Shown here piece by piece: positions 1 through 12,560 of a stretch of 64,000 bases of DNA (positions within the stretch are counted from its first letter, which is position 1; each line of letters opens with the position of its first letter). Made by a program: the position numbers and the translations under genes. The stretch lies in NCBI GenBank assembly GCA_013396915.1, contig VWZL01000308.1, positions 1,428-65,427 on the forward strand. Reading direction: 5' to 3'. Source of the stretch: Stercorarius parasiticus (lineage: Eukaryota; Chordata; Aves; Charadriiformes; Stercorariidae). Below the pieces are notes generated by a model, which saw only the letters and a program-made list of their open reading frames with translations, made no database searches and was not told the origin of the DNA.

Positions 1-989
<989 letters not shown>

Positions 990-1359
990 AAACTCTCGGG
1001 CATCGCTTAGAATCACCCAAACTAGACTGAAACGATGATAAAATATTAGTGTTTCTAATATCACTCATGAACTACATCAGTCCATTGAGTATGGAACTAT
1101 TGCAACTGCATGCTGTGCGATTTAACTTGAGACTACACAACCTTGGCTGAATCTCCCAAGGGTTTGGCCAGAACCTCAAAACTGCCTCATAATTGATACT
1201 TCGGGCATAAGGGATGACGGGACATTCTTCATGCTTGGGGATGAACTCTTCAACTTTTTTTCTTTTAAGATTTTGTATTTAAGGCATTTTTTTCATATGA
1301 GAATCCCAAATAAAGGTTGTCCCCAGATTGCTGTATATTATTGCCATGTAAATATCTTT

Positions 1360-1365
1360 AATAAA
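1360..1365 (+). terminator. MYC: MYC proximal poly(A) signal AATAAA
   Basis: AATAAA lies in the context CTTTAATAAAGTCTTTATAG, which matches the context of the first human MYC poly(A) signal almost base for base as I recall it. A further AATAAA at 1309-1314 is not in a conserved context and may be minor. Confidence 0.75.
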
Positions 1366-1520
1366 GTCTTTATAGAAAAATGTGCAACATTAATACGCAA
1401 CAGTTGTGGCAACTGGATTTATACTTGTCTTGAACTTCTGTGCCATAACATTTCACAATTTTGTTTTTTATTTAAATACATTTTTTCTTTTAAAAATGAT
1501 TTTTATTTTGTTTTTAGATA

Positions 1521-1526
1521 AATAAA
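1521..1526 (+). terminator. MYC: MYC distal poly(A) signal AATAAA
   Basis: AATAAA sits after TTTTGTTTTTAGAT and before an A/T-rich segment resembling the end of the human MYC 3' UTR. It is the likely main end of the transcript, with cleavage around 1540-1550. Confidence 0.75.
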
Positions 1527-1545
1527 TATTTGCCCAAAATATAAT

Positions 1546-4500
1546 TAGCTAAATACTGTGTAAAGACTTTGCTTTGTCTCCCACTGTTGTCATTAGATGC
1601 TCATTTCCATGACATCCCTCTCCCTGTCATCATGGCTGTGACCTGACAAAAGTCAAAGAGGAGTTAGGTGAGAGGAAATTATGATAGTTTTGCAGCTTCT
1701 TCCTCTCCCCTGCCTCCCCCCCCCCTTCTGTTAGTTCAAGTAGATAAAATCGTTGGTCTAATGTGCTTGGTTAGTTCAACCAGTGTTGCCACCATGAAGG
1801 TGGGTGGTAGCAATGTCTGTCTTGGCCATGGTCATCTGCCTGCTGAACGTAAAGTTGAGGTGATGTATTTTCACACCGGTCACCCCAGCGCATGGGCTCT
1901 GCGTTCCTTCCGAATACGTATAATTACATTTTCAGGGCATGACCTTCATTCTGCGCTATGGATTTTGAGGGCTGCTTTGTAGTAGGCTCACCTTAATTGC
2001 TTCCTGTTTGATTTTGAGCAGAAGTTAAATGGGATAAAAGAAAATAAACGGAGATGGTGAGTGTTGAAGTGGCTAAAACAACAGAGCAGTTTCCCTTTTT
2101 AAGTGCTGAAATCGGCAGAGCCAATCTTCCTGGTCAAACACCTTAACACTTCATTAATGTGAATAGTTAGGTGGGATTTCAAGGAATACAAAGTTCAAGG
2201 ATGCACAAAAGGGAGCAAAGGAAAAGAAGGGCTATTTCTCACTTGGAGAATACGCTGGGACTGATTCCTAACATTTGTCAGATATATTAAATCGTATTTA
2301 CATTCAGGAATTGTCTCATGATCAGCTTCAGATGAGCAATGCAGTACTTGCTTGACACAGCTCCTAAGGCTAGATTTGATCTTTTTCCCCCCTCCTTTCG
2401 CCCACTTACCTCCACTTCGGTCAGAACTTGAGCAAGAAATCGATGAGGCCTTTGATGTGGGGGAAGAAGGTGCTTTTTCAAAAAGCCGAGCCTTGTACTT
2501 TTTGATTTTCATAATTCCCGTTAAATACATATTTGCTTGGCTTCCAACCATCCGGGCAGCGGTGCTGCCAGATAACACCAGTGCCAGCAACCGACCTGTG
2601 ACCGAGGGTTCAGGTTTTCTATTCCTTTTGAGTTCGGAGGGGGAAGAAGAAGGGCTGAGTGTGGGTGTACATGGGGTGGGGGAGCGGAGGTAGCATTTTA
2701 GGGACAGGGTAGATGCCAAAGATCTCTCTCCTGCAAAGCCTAGGGTGACCGTCCTAACAATTCTGCACATGGGACTCCCAGAAGAAAGTGTCTAAATCCC
2801 ATTTAATGAGGTGCTTTAAGTGCTGGGCTGAAGATTTCTTGGGGGGAAAGAAAGCATTCTGTTAGAAAAACAGGAGAAAATAAAGCTTTTTTCTTCTATT
2901 TGTCTGCACCACCCCCTTGTAACTGGGTTTATAGAAGTGGTCGGCAGTTGCTTTTTTCAGTGTGTGGTTCAGATATTCACTTATGAGGAAAAAGAATGAT
3001 GTGAAATGAAACCGTTAATTGCATCTGAACTGTCAATAAGGACCTCTTCCAGCTCTGAATAACAGAAAAGTTCTACCTTTTATTAGGCAGGATAACTTAT
3101 TTTAAAAGGACACGAATTTCACTTGCTGTCTTAGATATTGCTCAGGAACAGAAGCAAGCTGCTGTCCAAGAATTTCTAACTGCATCCCCATCCTCCGAAA
3201 CAAAGCGAGAGATGTAGATCCATCCACCAACTATGAAAAAAGTCTGTCACCTTTGGGTCCCACTTTCATGGATTAGCAAACCCCCTCACTTCTCCCCGTT
3301 AAATGAGGTTAGGCCACAATGATTAATAAAGCTTTCCTTATTTGTCAGCTTCTAAAATAATTTCGAGAATAGTTTTGGGGTTTTTCTTCTATCTGCAGAA
3401 GGTTCTTGGTCTTTTGATGAATAGGATACTTAACAGTTACTTAATTTCTTACTCTCACCTTTTAATTGAGCATCAGTTCCGCTTGCCACTTTCCTCCTGG
3501 AAGAGTCCACCAGATCATGAACGGGATCCCAAATTGCTACTCTAAAAGAGTCTGATTTTATGGGATGACGCTTCGTATTTATGACATTTCTCACGTTGCT
3601 GAAGGGTTATGAAGTGCCAAAACAATGTAGTAAAAAATAAATAAATTTAACACAGCCTGTGGGTGCAGGAGTGAAAAACTTCTCCTGGTCATTAAACTGC
3701 CGCTACAATAAAGAGGAAGGTGACTTCCACTTTCCGACTCCGCGTGAGAGGTTAGGAAGTGCGGAAGACACAGACATCCCGCGTGAGTATCCGGGCTGGA
3801 TTCAGTTAGTAACGCATTGTATATGGATAGGGAAGTGTTGGGGTTTGCTGCTGTTTTGGAGCAATAAAGGAGATAAGCTTATAAAAGAAGCCTCTGAGCC
3901 GTGAAATAAAATGCAGCAAGTATTTACAGTGCTTGCCAAACAGCTGTACCAAAACACTACTCGAAATACAAGGAGCATTTTTAGCTTCATCCCTCTGCTC
4001 CTTTACTTTCACAGGAGATTTCAAGCCACTTCTCTCCCAGAAAAACATGAGGCACAATATGGCATCAAAAGAAACTAGAAACAAATGATCATTGTGAATA
4101 TAAAATTGCCCTTATCATATACTCTCACTGTTCTTGTCGAATAACGCTGATTTTTAAGGTTCCAGCTTCATTTTTTTTCCTTGTGTACAAGTTCTGTCTT
4201 TCCAGCCAACTAACAGTGTGAATAACTTCAACACATCAATACAGAATACGCTGGGGGAGCACTGGGATGTACAAAAGCACCTGTGTTGGCTTAATTCAGC
4301 TCCCACCTGAGCCTTCCATGGAAATTCCATGTTTCTTCCAGGGAAACAGACTTGTTCCAGTGGAGGATGCTCTTGAAAATTTTATCACTGCCTATAAAGA
4401 AATCATTTTACTCGCCCCTGCCATAATCACTCTGGCTCCTGTAGCACTTTGCAACCATTGCAGGCCGTTGAGAGATGACAAACATTTCATCAGAATTGTA

Positions 4501-6265
4501 TTAAAAGGAGAGTTTCAGGTAAGTGGAATAGAATTACTGTAAACTGGAAATACGCCAGGCCACTTCAGTTAACATCTGAATTTAATCAAAACGGAAGGTA
4601 GAGGTGGTTGTTTCATCTACAGAGATGAACCATCTTCTAATACGATGGGTTTTTTTTTTTTTGAACAACTTTTTTTTTTGATTGATCTGTGTTAGAGTCC
4701 TCCGCCAATGAATTATCAGAAAAATAAAACGGAACGATAGGGGATCCTAACACAGGCAGACAGCTTGGGAAGAGACTCAGGATTTACTTGCCAGCTTACG
4801 GGTTTGCTATTTCCTCGTTTTAAGAGGACATCTATGGGAGCTTCTGAAAAAAAGGCTCTGCTGACTGAAAACTAACCCCTGGTTTCCCCTTGAGGTTTCC
4901 ACATAGACGAGGCCTAAACCTGCCTAGGAAAAAAAAATAATCAAGAAATGAGATAGACGAGCCGCAGAAGCCGGATTTCATTTCCAGTACAAAACGTTTG
5001 ACGTTCATCAGGTTTCACCTCCCTTCGTGCCATTTACTCATCTCAGGCATTAGCTGTAGAGTCAGTAGGGACATGCAACAGCGAGAACATTATCCAAGAT
5101 TCAGAATAACAGTCTGGGAAGTCAAAGTTGGTTTTTTTTTTTTCTAATTCTGCCATTCACCCTCTACAGAGATCTTGAGCGAAGGGAGAGTGCAAGTGTT
5201 TGGAGCATCTTGCTGATGGCAGTGGACTCGGCGGCGTGAGTAACGCTCATCATGGAAGAGTTGCAGTTACCATGCATCTAGTTGGGACCAGGATTGGGTG
5301 AGGCACTGCCCAGGCAGTGACAGTACCACCTCTTCATCCGTTCTTGATTACATGACAGGGTATTTTTTCCACATCTCTACAGAGGCCAAGCACCTTGTCT
5401 CTAAGCGTGTCCAGACTCCATCTTCCTAGGAAATGAAATGAGTTGGTTTTTCTGACAATAAAGACTATGACCTTTGGCGCTGAATATTAATGCATATGAA
5501 AAAGTTTCATCTGCCACTTGCGAAAACTATTTAATATTTGTAGTTACTGAGCAAACCTTGCTTCGAGTCGCCACCAATGCCTGGGAGCCCAAGCTACGAG
5601 GGACATCTGCATGGTCGTGCTGTAAGCCATGAGAAAGGAGGGAGAAATCGTTGGCTGAGAGTGGAGCTGCACGACTGGCTGACTTTGGTGGCAAAGCATC
5701 TTATTCCCACAAGCACTGCAGTTTCCAGCTTGATGTACGAATTGTGGCGCTATGCCTTGTTCTGCACGAGTCTGGGAGAAAGCAGCCGGGTGGGTTAGTT
5801 CTTGGCATTATATATTATGGCAATTGCATTTTGTTGCTAAACTCACCCTTCATCTATGTCTCTCTGTGGGTCTTGCCATGGCTACTGTTTTGTCGAATAC
5901 ATTTCCATTCAAGGCAAAACCTTTCTTGCAACCATGTGTAATTTCCATCGCAAGCTTCTATGTCCCAATTATGTGGAATTATGTTTTCCCTATAGGATCA
6001 AAAAGAAAAAAAAAAAAAGAAGAAGAAGAAATAAAGGATTAGGTGCTATTAATGAAGAGGTTTTAAAATATAAGCTGCAAAACTGGAGCAATCTGACTGG
6101 GTAACAAATAGTTCCAAGCAAAGAAATTAACACTGCTTGGAACTAATTAGCCCCATCAGCTTCCTTCATGCTAATTTATCCATGATGAAAGAGGACAGAA
6201 ATAGCAGGAGGGGAAAAAAAAAATAAATTAAAAATTACAGGAATTGTGCTTTACGTACAACTGCT
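1546..6265. other. MYC-downstream non-coding DNA, repeat-poor
   Basis: I see no gene, CR1 copy or LTR in this stretch. It is A/T-rich with short homopolymers (T runs near 4650 and 5130, an A run near 6010, GAA repeats near 6020). The open frames are short, lack family motifs and look like chance. A C run lies near 1717-1726. The absence of recognisable repeats next to MYC is compatible with regulatory sequence kept under selection, but conservation cannot be judged from one genome. Confidence 0.6.
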
Positions 6266-6750
6266 ATGAGTAGGCGAAATGTGCGAGCGTGCGTGATGAA
6301 ATGCCAAGTCCTGCTCCCGCCGCCCCCTCCCTCCGGCCGCCCCCCAGCAGGTCCCAGTCCCGCGGCAGCGCTTCCCTTTCCCAGAACGTTTCTCTTCCAG
6401 GCGCCACCGGTGTGCAAGGGGCTGCTCGCCGGGATGCAGCTGCTGGGGCAAGAGCTTCTTTCCACTCCTTTTTCTCCCATTAATCTGCTCTGTGACGACA
6501 GCAGGACCAAACAAAGCCTCTTGGTGCAGGTAGTCCCTGTGATCTAGCGCGCGGCTGAGTGTCTGGCAAAGCCCTTTTTTGGCTTGTGCCCAAGGCCGTG
6601 CTGCGCTACGGGTGAATTAGGGGAAGAGGGATCAACTCGGCAACCGTGTAGGTACAGCCCACATGAACGAAAGTTTAACACGCTTCCCCGCCATACGAAA
6701 ATATCCCCGCTCTCCCTCCCCTGCCGAAACGTGGTGTCAGCACTGCACAG
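6266..6750. promoter_or_regulatory. CpG-rich cluster, candidate regulatory element or promoter
   Basis: CpG dinucleotides are dense here, roughly 16 in the first 180 bases, with more around 6545-6720, inside A/T-rich flanks. The core at 6300-6440 is C-rich (CCGCCGCCCC and related). A CAG|GTAGT donor-like site lies at 6527-6534 on the + strand. No TATA box was seen. It lies about 5.3 kb past the MYC stop, so it could be a MYC enhancer, a promoter of a downstream non-coding transcript, or simply a GC-rich patch. Function is inferred from composition only. Confidence 0.4.
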
Positions 6751-9700
6751 ACCCCACGTTGCTCAGCTCCCGGATTTGTTCTGTCTGATTTGTGTCCTTC
6801 ATTCAGGTTTATTCAGTCTGATATGGGCAACGCTGTTTCCTAGAATTCTTTGGGTTTTCATTAGACTGCACTGCAATCACTCCTTAAATAATTTGGTTTC
6901 TTTGATGTCATACGCGTCCCAAGAAAGAAAACCAGCCTGGTAATAACTGCTACCAGAACATGGCTCGCCAACAAGGGTGCTTTAGGAAGACGGGTGTTGA
7001 CGTATCTAAAACCAAATAAAAATGTAGACAATGTAGTGAAGATGCTGGATCAGGCACCAAAGACGACTTTTCCACCCCCAGTTTCTAACGGGGTTTTTTC
7101 ACTATTCCACACTCTGTGAATTTACTTTTAGGCTACACGTTCAATGCAGGAATAGAGCAGTAACCGGAATCTAAATTAAAAGGATGTAACAAGGCATATT
7201 GTGAGCATTATGCTATAATCTATGTTCCATGCACATACAAGTTTCAGAGATAAATTGAATATCATCTGTTAGTTTCCGAGGAACCTGAACAAAGGTACTT
7301 CAGCCTTGGACTAGGCTGGGTTTCCAACAGTAAACAGCATTGTTTTATGACAGCTGCAACCTAGCTTTCCAATAACAGACTTTTTATATTGTATAAATGT
7401 GATGGACAGGAGTGGAAAAAGGAGAATTTATATTCTTTTTTTTACTTTTATCGACCAAGTATTTTTCATAGACAGTGATTTGACAAAAAAGTCCATCAGA
7501 CTCCAATAGTTCACCATGTATTGGCTGCAGACATTGTGATTCACAATGGATTCAGAGAAGAAAAGCTGTATTATTTTGATAAATTGTACTAGTTTATAAT
7601 ACTAATTTGATCTGCAAAATCCCTCTCAGATTTTTCTTTGGGCACAAGTAAAATCTTATTATGCATTCTCATTATCATTCATCATTATGGTAAAGAGTAA
7701 GATAATATTGTATTGTGCCTAGACTTCTACACTTTGAGGGAATGTAAAAGGCTATATGAATATCTTATGAAGTGATTGCAAAATAAAACAGACATCAAAG
7801 TGATTCAACTATGTAACAGATTATTCCCTCCCTGTAAAATTGGATTCTTACTGAAAAATGCTTTCCTCCTTTTGCATTTGTGAAAGGGAGAGGAAAAAAA
7901 AAAAAAGAGTCTCCTGCCCTTGTGGAACAATACAGCATTTTCTCATGTTTTACAAGGGCAAAAGTATTCATCAGCATCTGTACTTTTATTGGAAATTTGA
8001 CTTTCGGTGCCTGATTAAAATGAATCCACCCCTTCCCCCACTCACGTCAGCACACTGCCCTTAAACTGAGACTGGAGTGTGACACCCAAAACAGTGAACA
8101 CAAACTGCGAAAGCATTAACGGGGCTCCAGGGGCCAAAATAACCACCAGATATTTATGACCTGCTTAGCAGCTGGAGCGAAATATGTGGGCAGCGAGGTG
8201 ACTGCCACGGAGGCGTCTGCAGCTGCGCCGCGTTGCCTAGCTGTGGGGGTTCCACCATCCCTCTGAACTCCTTTTCAAATTCCTTTTTTTTTAAATTGGT
8301 GGCCAAATTCCCGTTAATGCCATGCACTACCATACGGGAACGCTACGTGACAGAAGTTTTTAAGCTCAGTTGATGTTTCCATGAGGTTTCCCTGTTGCTG
8401 GCCCTTGGGGAGCCTGCTCGGAGGAACAGTAAATCCCACCCGAAGAACAGTAGATCCCACCCGAGAGTGCTGGCTCCTGGAGCAGACACTCCGCATCCAC
8501 ACAACGCAAAGTGACGATCTGGTGTGAACTCACTTTGCCAGTTCAAATCTGTTTAAAACGCCTTGAATAGAAAGCTTTGTCCTGCCAGACGTTACAGCAA
8601 ATCTGGTAGAGTCCATCCTACCGCAGCCTGTCTGAAGCCATCATGAACACCCCATGGTGTGCAGATCAGTGACGACGTATATATGAATCATATTTATCCT
8701 GCTGGATGGTCCAGCCACGCACGGTTTCGATTTTGTGACTATGAGGCCACCACAGCTTACTTATTCCCTGATTTAATTGGCTCTGTGTAAATTAGCTTTT
8801 GGTTCATACCTCCCTTTGTCTTGGTATGCATTCGGAGCAAAATCTCGGCCTCTTCACGAAGTACCACACAAACCACAAAGCTCTTATTGACTCCAGCAGG
8901 GCCAGGATTACAACCTTAATTTTGCAATCTTTCTTTAATCTTCTCTTAATTAATTTAATTCTGATATCATCATCTAGATTGCCCCATTCATTTAGCATCA
9001 CAGCATCTATCTCTTCATTCTCACTGGAAGGCTTTGGTAACTTTGCAAATGTTGCAGTTCTATCTCCCATTCCTACCTTTTGATCTTTACTAACAACCTT
9101 CCTTTAATGTCTGCGGAGCTCAGCCTTTCATCAGGGAAGGCGCTCCACCCTCCCTGGTAGAGGGGACAACTGCTCTGATCAGCCTAGGCATGAGGAGCTG
9201 AAGTTCTACCTCCTGCCTCTCCGAGGTGATCCTGCTGGCCCGTCCTGGCTCTCCAGCCAGTTTGAAAACCGGTTCATCCAAATCCAATTTAAAACTGAAG
9301 GGCAGACAGGATTTCATGAAGTTTTACAGCCCATTCCAGTTTTAAGTAATTTCAGGACCTGCATCGTCTCTGCTGGGGGGGTTTCTTCTGGTAACCGCCT
9401 CGGGTGGACAGTCTGGTGTGGGTGGGAAGATGCAGTAACCCACAGCTTGCAGTGGGCAGTTTAGGTTGAAAAGTATATAATCCATACTGTGCTGTTCCAT
9501 TTACTTTGGTTTATGAGCTCAGCTGATTCTTTATTATTTTTTTTTTTGTCTGGCCACAAAAAAATACTGTGCTACTGCCTTATGTACAGTTGATCTTTAA
9601 TGGTACCACCTAAGTACAGACAAGGTGTCCTCTCTTCTCCTTGGCCTCAGCGGGCCTGTGGCTCAGCTGGTGTACGGCGGGGACCCAGCCGAGAGCAGCA

Positions 9701-10110
9701 CTGCAGCTGGGTCAGGGCGAGAGAAGCCCGGGTGCCAGGGTGCAGAGGGGCAGGGCTTTGCACCAGGATCCCCCACTGACCCCCAATCCATCCCATATCA
9801 CTGGGATAAAAATGCTTATTCTGGTATCATTTCTTCCTAGGTGGAAAAAAAACTCCATCAGCGTGACTGTGCCCATACTGCATCACTGTAACTCATCAGA
9901 TTTTTAAAAAGTGTAAATTTTGGGATAACGAGCTTATGAAAGTGCTGACGGCAAACTAGGCTGTGGAGTTGCACAGTGATTTCCACTGTGCTGTACACGA
10001 TCCAGCCCTTTGGTCTTGGTCATTTATCTCCATGTTCAGCCACCCCCTGCTGACAGGGGGCCATGGTGAAAGAGCTGGTGTGCTGGCTATCCTCATGCAC
10101 TTCCCTCTCC
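6751..10110. other. Non-coding stretch without recognised elements
   Basis: No protein family, RNA gene or clear transposon was recognised. The stretch from 7100 to 7800 is strongly A/T-rich. A short direct duplication lies at 8421-8464 and is listed separately. A minus-strand open frame at 8804-9070 (88 codons, rich in charged residues) has no motif I recognise and is treated as chance. Confidence 0.6.
8421..8464. repeat. Tandem duplication, 22-bp unit, two copies
   Basis: Two adjacent copies of a unit of the form GARGAACAGTARATCCCACCCG are visible, differing at two positions. It is a minor local duplication. Confidence 0.85.
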
Positions 10111-10310
10111 ATCACAGAATGGTTGAGGTTGGAAGGGACCTCTGGAGGTCATCTGGTCCAACCCCCCTGCTCAAGCAGGGCCACCTTGAGCAGGCTGTCC
10201 AAGACCATGACCTTTTGACCATGGCTTCTGAATATCTCCAAGGATGCAGACTCCATAACCTCCCTGAGCAACCCGTTCCAGCGCTCAGTGACCAACATCC
10301 TGGTCGTGAT
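10111..10310 (-). mobile_element. CR1 LINE 3' fragment
   Basis: It begins with ATCACAGAATGG and the complement of the CR1 3' end (GGTTGGAAGGGACCTCTGGAGGTC, GGTCCAACCCCCCTGCTCAAGCAGG in outline), followed by the complement of the ORF2 C-terminal coding part. The 5' end is truncated near 10310. It uses the wording of an older CR1 subfamily (TCTGGAGGTC) rather than the CTTTAAGGTC type of most copies in this window. It cannot mobilise. Confidence 0.9.
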
Positions 10311-12485
10311 GGCTTCACAGGGCGGGTCTTGTTATTACACTTAATTTAATACAGAGTATGTCAATTTTCAGAGGTGCTGGGCATTTGCAGGTCCCATTGC
10401 CTCCAGCCGTGGTTGGGCATGCTCATTGTTTTCAAAGGTCAGGCAAAAAACCTGCTGCAGTTTTCCCCTCCGGAAGCAATAGTGGTTTCTGGATGAAAAG
10501 ACAGCAGAGAAAGGATAAATCTGGGGTACAGACAGATGCAAGTGCTCTGCCTGCCCTCTGCCATTTTTTTCTGGGTAACTTTAAACTCGGACGTACTCTG
10601 GCTCTCAGGGGAGGCACACTTTCAGGAGCTCTCAGATGTCAGCGGATGCAAAGCTCAGCTGAAACTGAGCACAAATGGAAAATCCTGTCCTTCGATCTCT
10701 CCTGGCATGTCAAGGATTTGCTTTTACCTCTTTAAAATTTACCTGCTCTGCCCTCGTTTTCTCACTTCCATTCCCTTGTACCTATCGGGATCATTTGGCT
10801 CTAAGACAAACCATCCAACAGATCGGTGTGGCTTCACTGTCATGAGCCGTGGAAAAAAAATAACATCCCAAAATCCTGTGGGCAGAGACAGGACACTGGC
10901 AGGAAGGCAAACAACAGCAGGCAGCACCTGTGTGGCGCTGGTTTTCTGGAGCCGGAGTCTGTTTATGCGATGCTGTTCATATAGCGTGTGCTTTCTCTAC
11001 CCACCGTTGCCGAGGTGAAGCTGCGCAGCACGACAACAAAACAAGCCGCTCTGCCTAGTAGTGGAAAGGTCTTTACCCAGCACATGCTACGGTTTTGCTG
11101 AGATGGGTGGCTAAAAATGGTGTGCTGGTTTTAACAAAGACTGATAGTCAACACGAATACGCCGCCTGCCTGGCTTCTCTGCTGGACGCTCAGCAGAGAG
11201 TCTTAAACAACGGGATCGCCTGTTGGTTTGGGGATTAAAAGCCACCTGTGGAAGAGCGCGCTGAGAAAATGTGCTGAGAGCTTCTGCTGAAGGGGCTAAT
11301 TCATAGTTTAGGCAAGTAGCTTCATAACCGTGTCTATCATGAAAATTTGTTATCAGCATACTGTTTGAATCACAGATCAATGCACACTGATTTTGGCAAA
11401 TCTAATTAGATTTGATGGGGAAGAACATGTTTGCATTTTTTAGGCTCTGTAGTTCCCATCTCTTTACGTGTAATTTCATTTTTGATTTGTTTAACAGCGA
11501 TTAAGGGCTGTGAATCATGATACTGCAGGGATGTCAGCCCTGGTTATCCCACTCACTCAGCCAGCCCCGTCTCTCACCCGGCGCTGAGAACGGGAGACTG
11601 GGATCAGGATTCCAGTGCCTCCCAGTTACACCAGCCAGAACTCGATGCGCTCACCCTGTACGGCCACAGGCAAGATATTTTACATATCTGCACCTCAGTT
11701 TACATATCTGTGAGCTTGGATATGGCACGTATATGCATCTTAGGGGCATTATAAGATTCATTGATCACTACGGCTTGTGAACCATTTCCATTTCTTCTGC
11801 TTCCATGGCACAACGCAATATTAATTATCATCATTTGTGATGTGGAAGGGGCACAGCCTGGTGCTTATCTGCCTTTGTGGGTACTGCTGCTGCTCTGATT
11901 TCAATTTTTGCCTGGAATATGCAATTGCTTAAATCTCCTCTTGGTACGGTGAGGATACCAGCTACAGGGGTGGCCATCATGAGGTCAGGGCTAAAATGGG
12001 ACCCTCTTTGGGACTAAAACAGTGAGCTGATGAGCAGCTTATGACAGACTTCCACACCAGATAATTCTCCCTCCCTCCTTAGCTCTTTTCTCCAGTGCCT
12101 AAGGAGTTTATTTAATGGCTATAAACCAGTTTAGCCATATTCACATTCCCACCCCAGGGGGAATCCTCTGCCGTGTAGCGCAGGAGTAGCATCATCCTGG
12201 CTGTGAAATGGGCTTCCAAATCCCAGGCCAGCGCCAGTGGGCACCTTTACCTCTGACAGGGGAGGTGGGAAGAAAGGGGCCAGTGCAGGACAAAGGCTGA
12301 GGCGGATCATTGCACCCAGGGCGCAGCCACTCTCCGGGAGGCAAAGAGATGCAAAGGAGGGCGTTGAACCAGGTCTCCCACTTCTTAGGGAGGTGCTGGG
12401 TCATTATGTGAGACATGGGCAGTGGTGCCACCGTCACCAGCCGTGTTAAAAAAGAGCACAAGTCTCCCAGCTGCCTTTGAGGAAG
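10311..12485. other. Non-coding stretch without recognised elements
   Basis: Single-copy-like sequence with mixed composition. No gene, RNA gene or transposon was recognised. The open frames on both strands are under 165 codons and lack domain motifs. Confidence 0.55.
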
Positions 12486-12560
12486 ATCATAGAATCATAG
12501 AATAGTTCAGGTTGGAAGGGACCTTAAAGATCATCGAGTTCCAACCCCCAAGATGCCAGC
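12486..12560 (-). mobile_element. CR1 LINE 3' terminus, very short
   Basis: The start ATCATAGAATCATAGAAT shows two terminal octamers in reverse orientation, followed by the complement of the CR1 3' UTR end up to the TCCAACCCCC segment. Similarity is lost after about 12560, where a GC-rich stretch (to about 12680) does not match the usual CR1 continuation. Confidence 0.85.

Larger units (their letters stand above)
990..1545 (+). other. MYC: MYC 3' untranslated region
   Basis: The sequence after the MYC stop is collinear, as I recall it, with mammalian MYC 3' UTRs. A shared ACTGCCTCA block lies at 1181-1189, followed by an AU-rich tail with ATTTA motifs near 1275 and 1467. In mammals the region around the matching block is described as targeted by miR-34 and let-7 with HuR. 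The end is set about 20 bases after the distal poly(A) signal and is approximate. Rapid mRNA turnover through the AU-rich part is expected from the family, not shown here. Confidence 0.85.

Noticed and set aside
3035..3075. GGACCTCTTCCAGCTCTGAAT as a CR1 end
   Set aside because: Only about 15 bases resemble CR1 and there is no terminal octamer.
8804..9070. 88-codon minus-strand frame with charged and hydrophobic segments
   Set aside because: A/T-rich sequence gives such Lys/Ile/Leu-rich frames by chance; no homologous family recognised.
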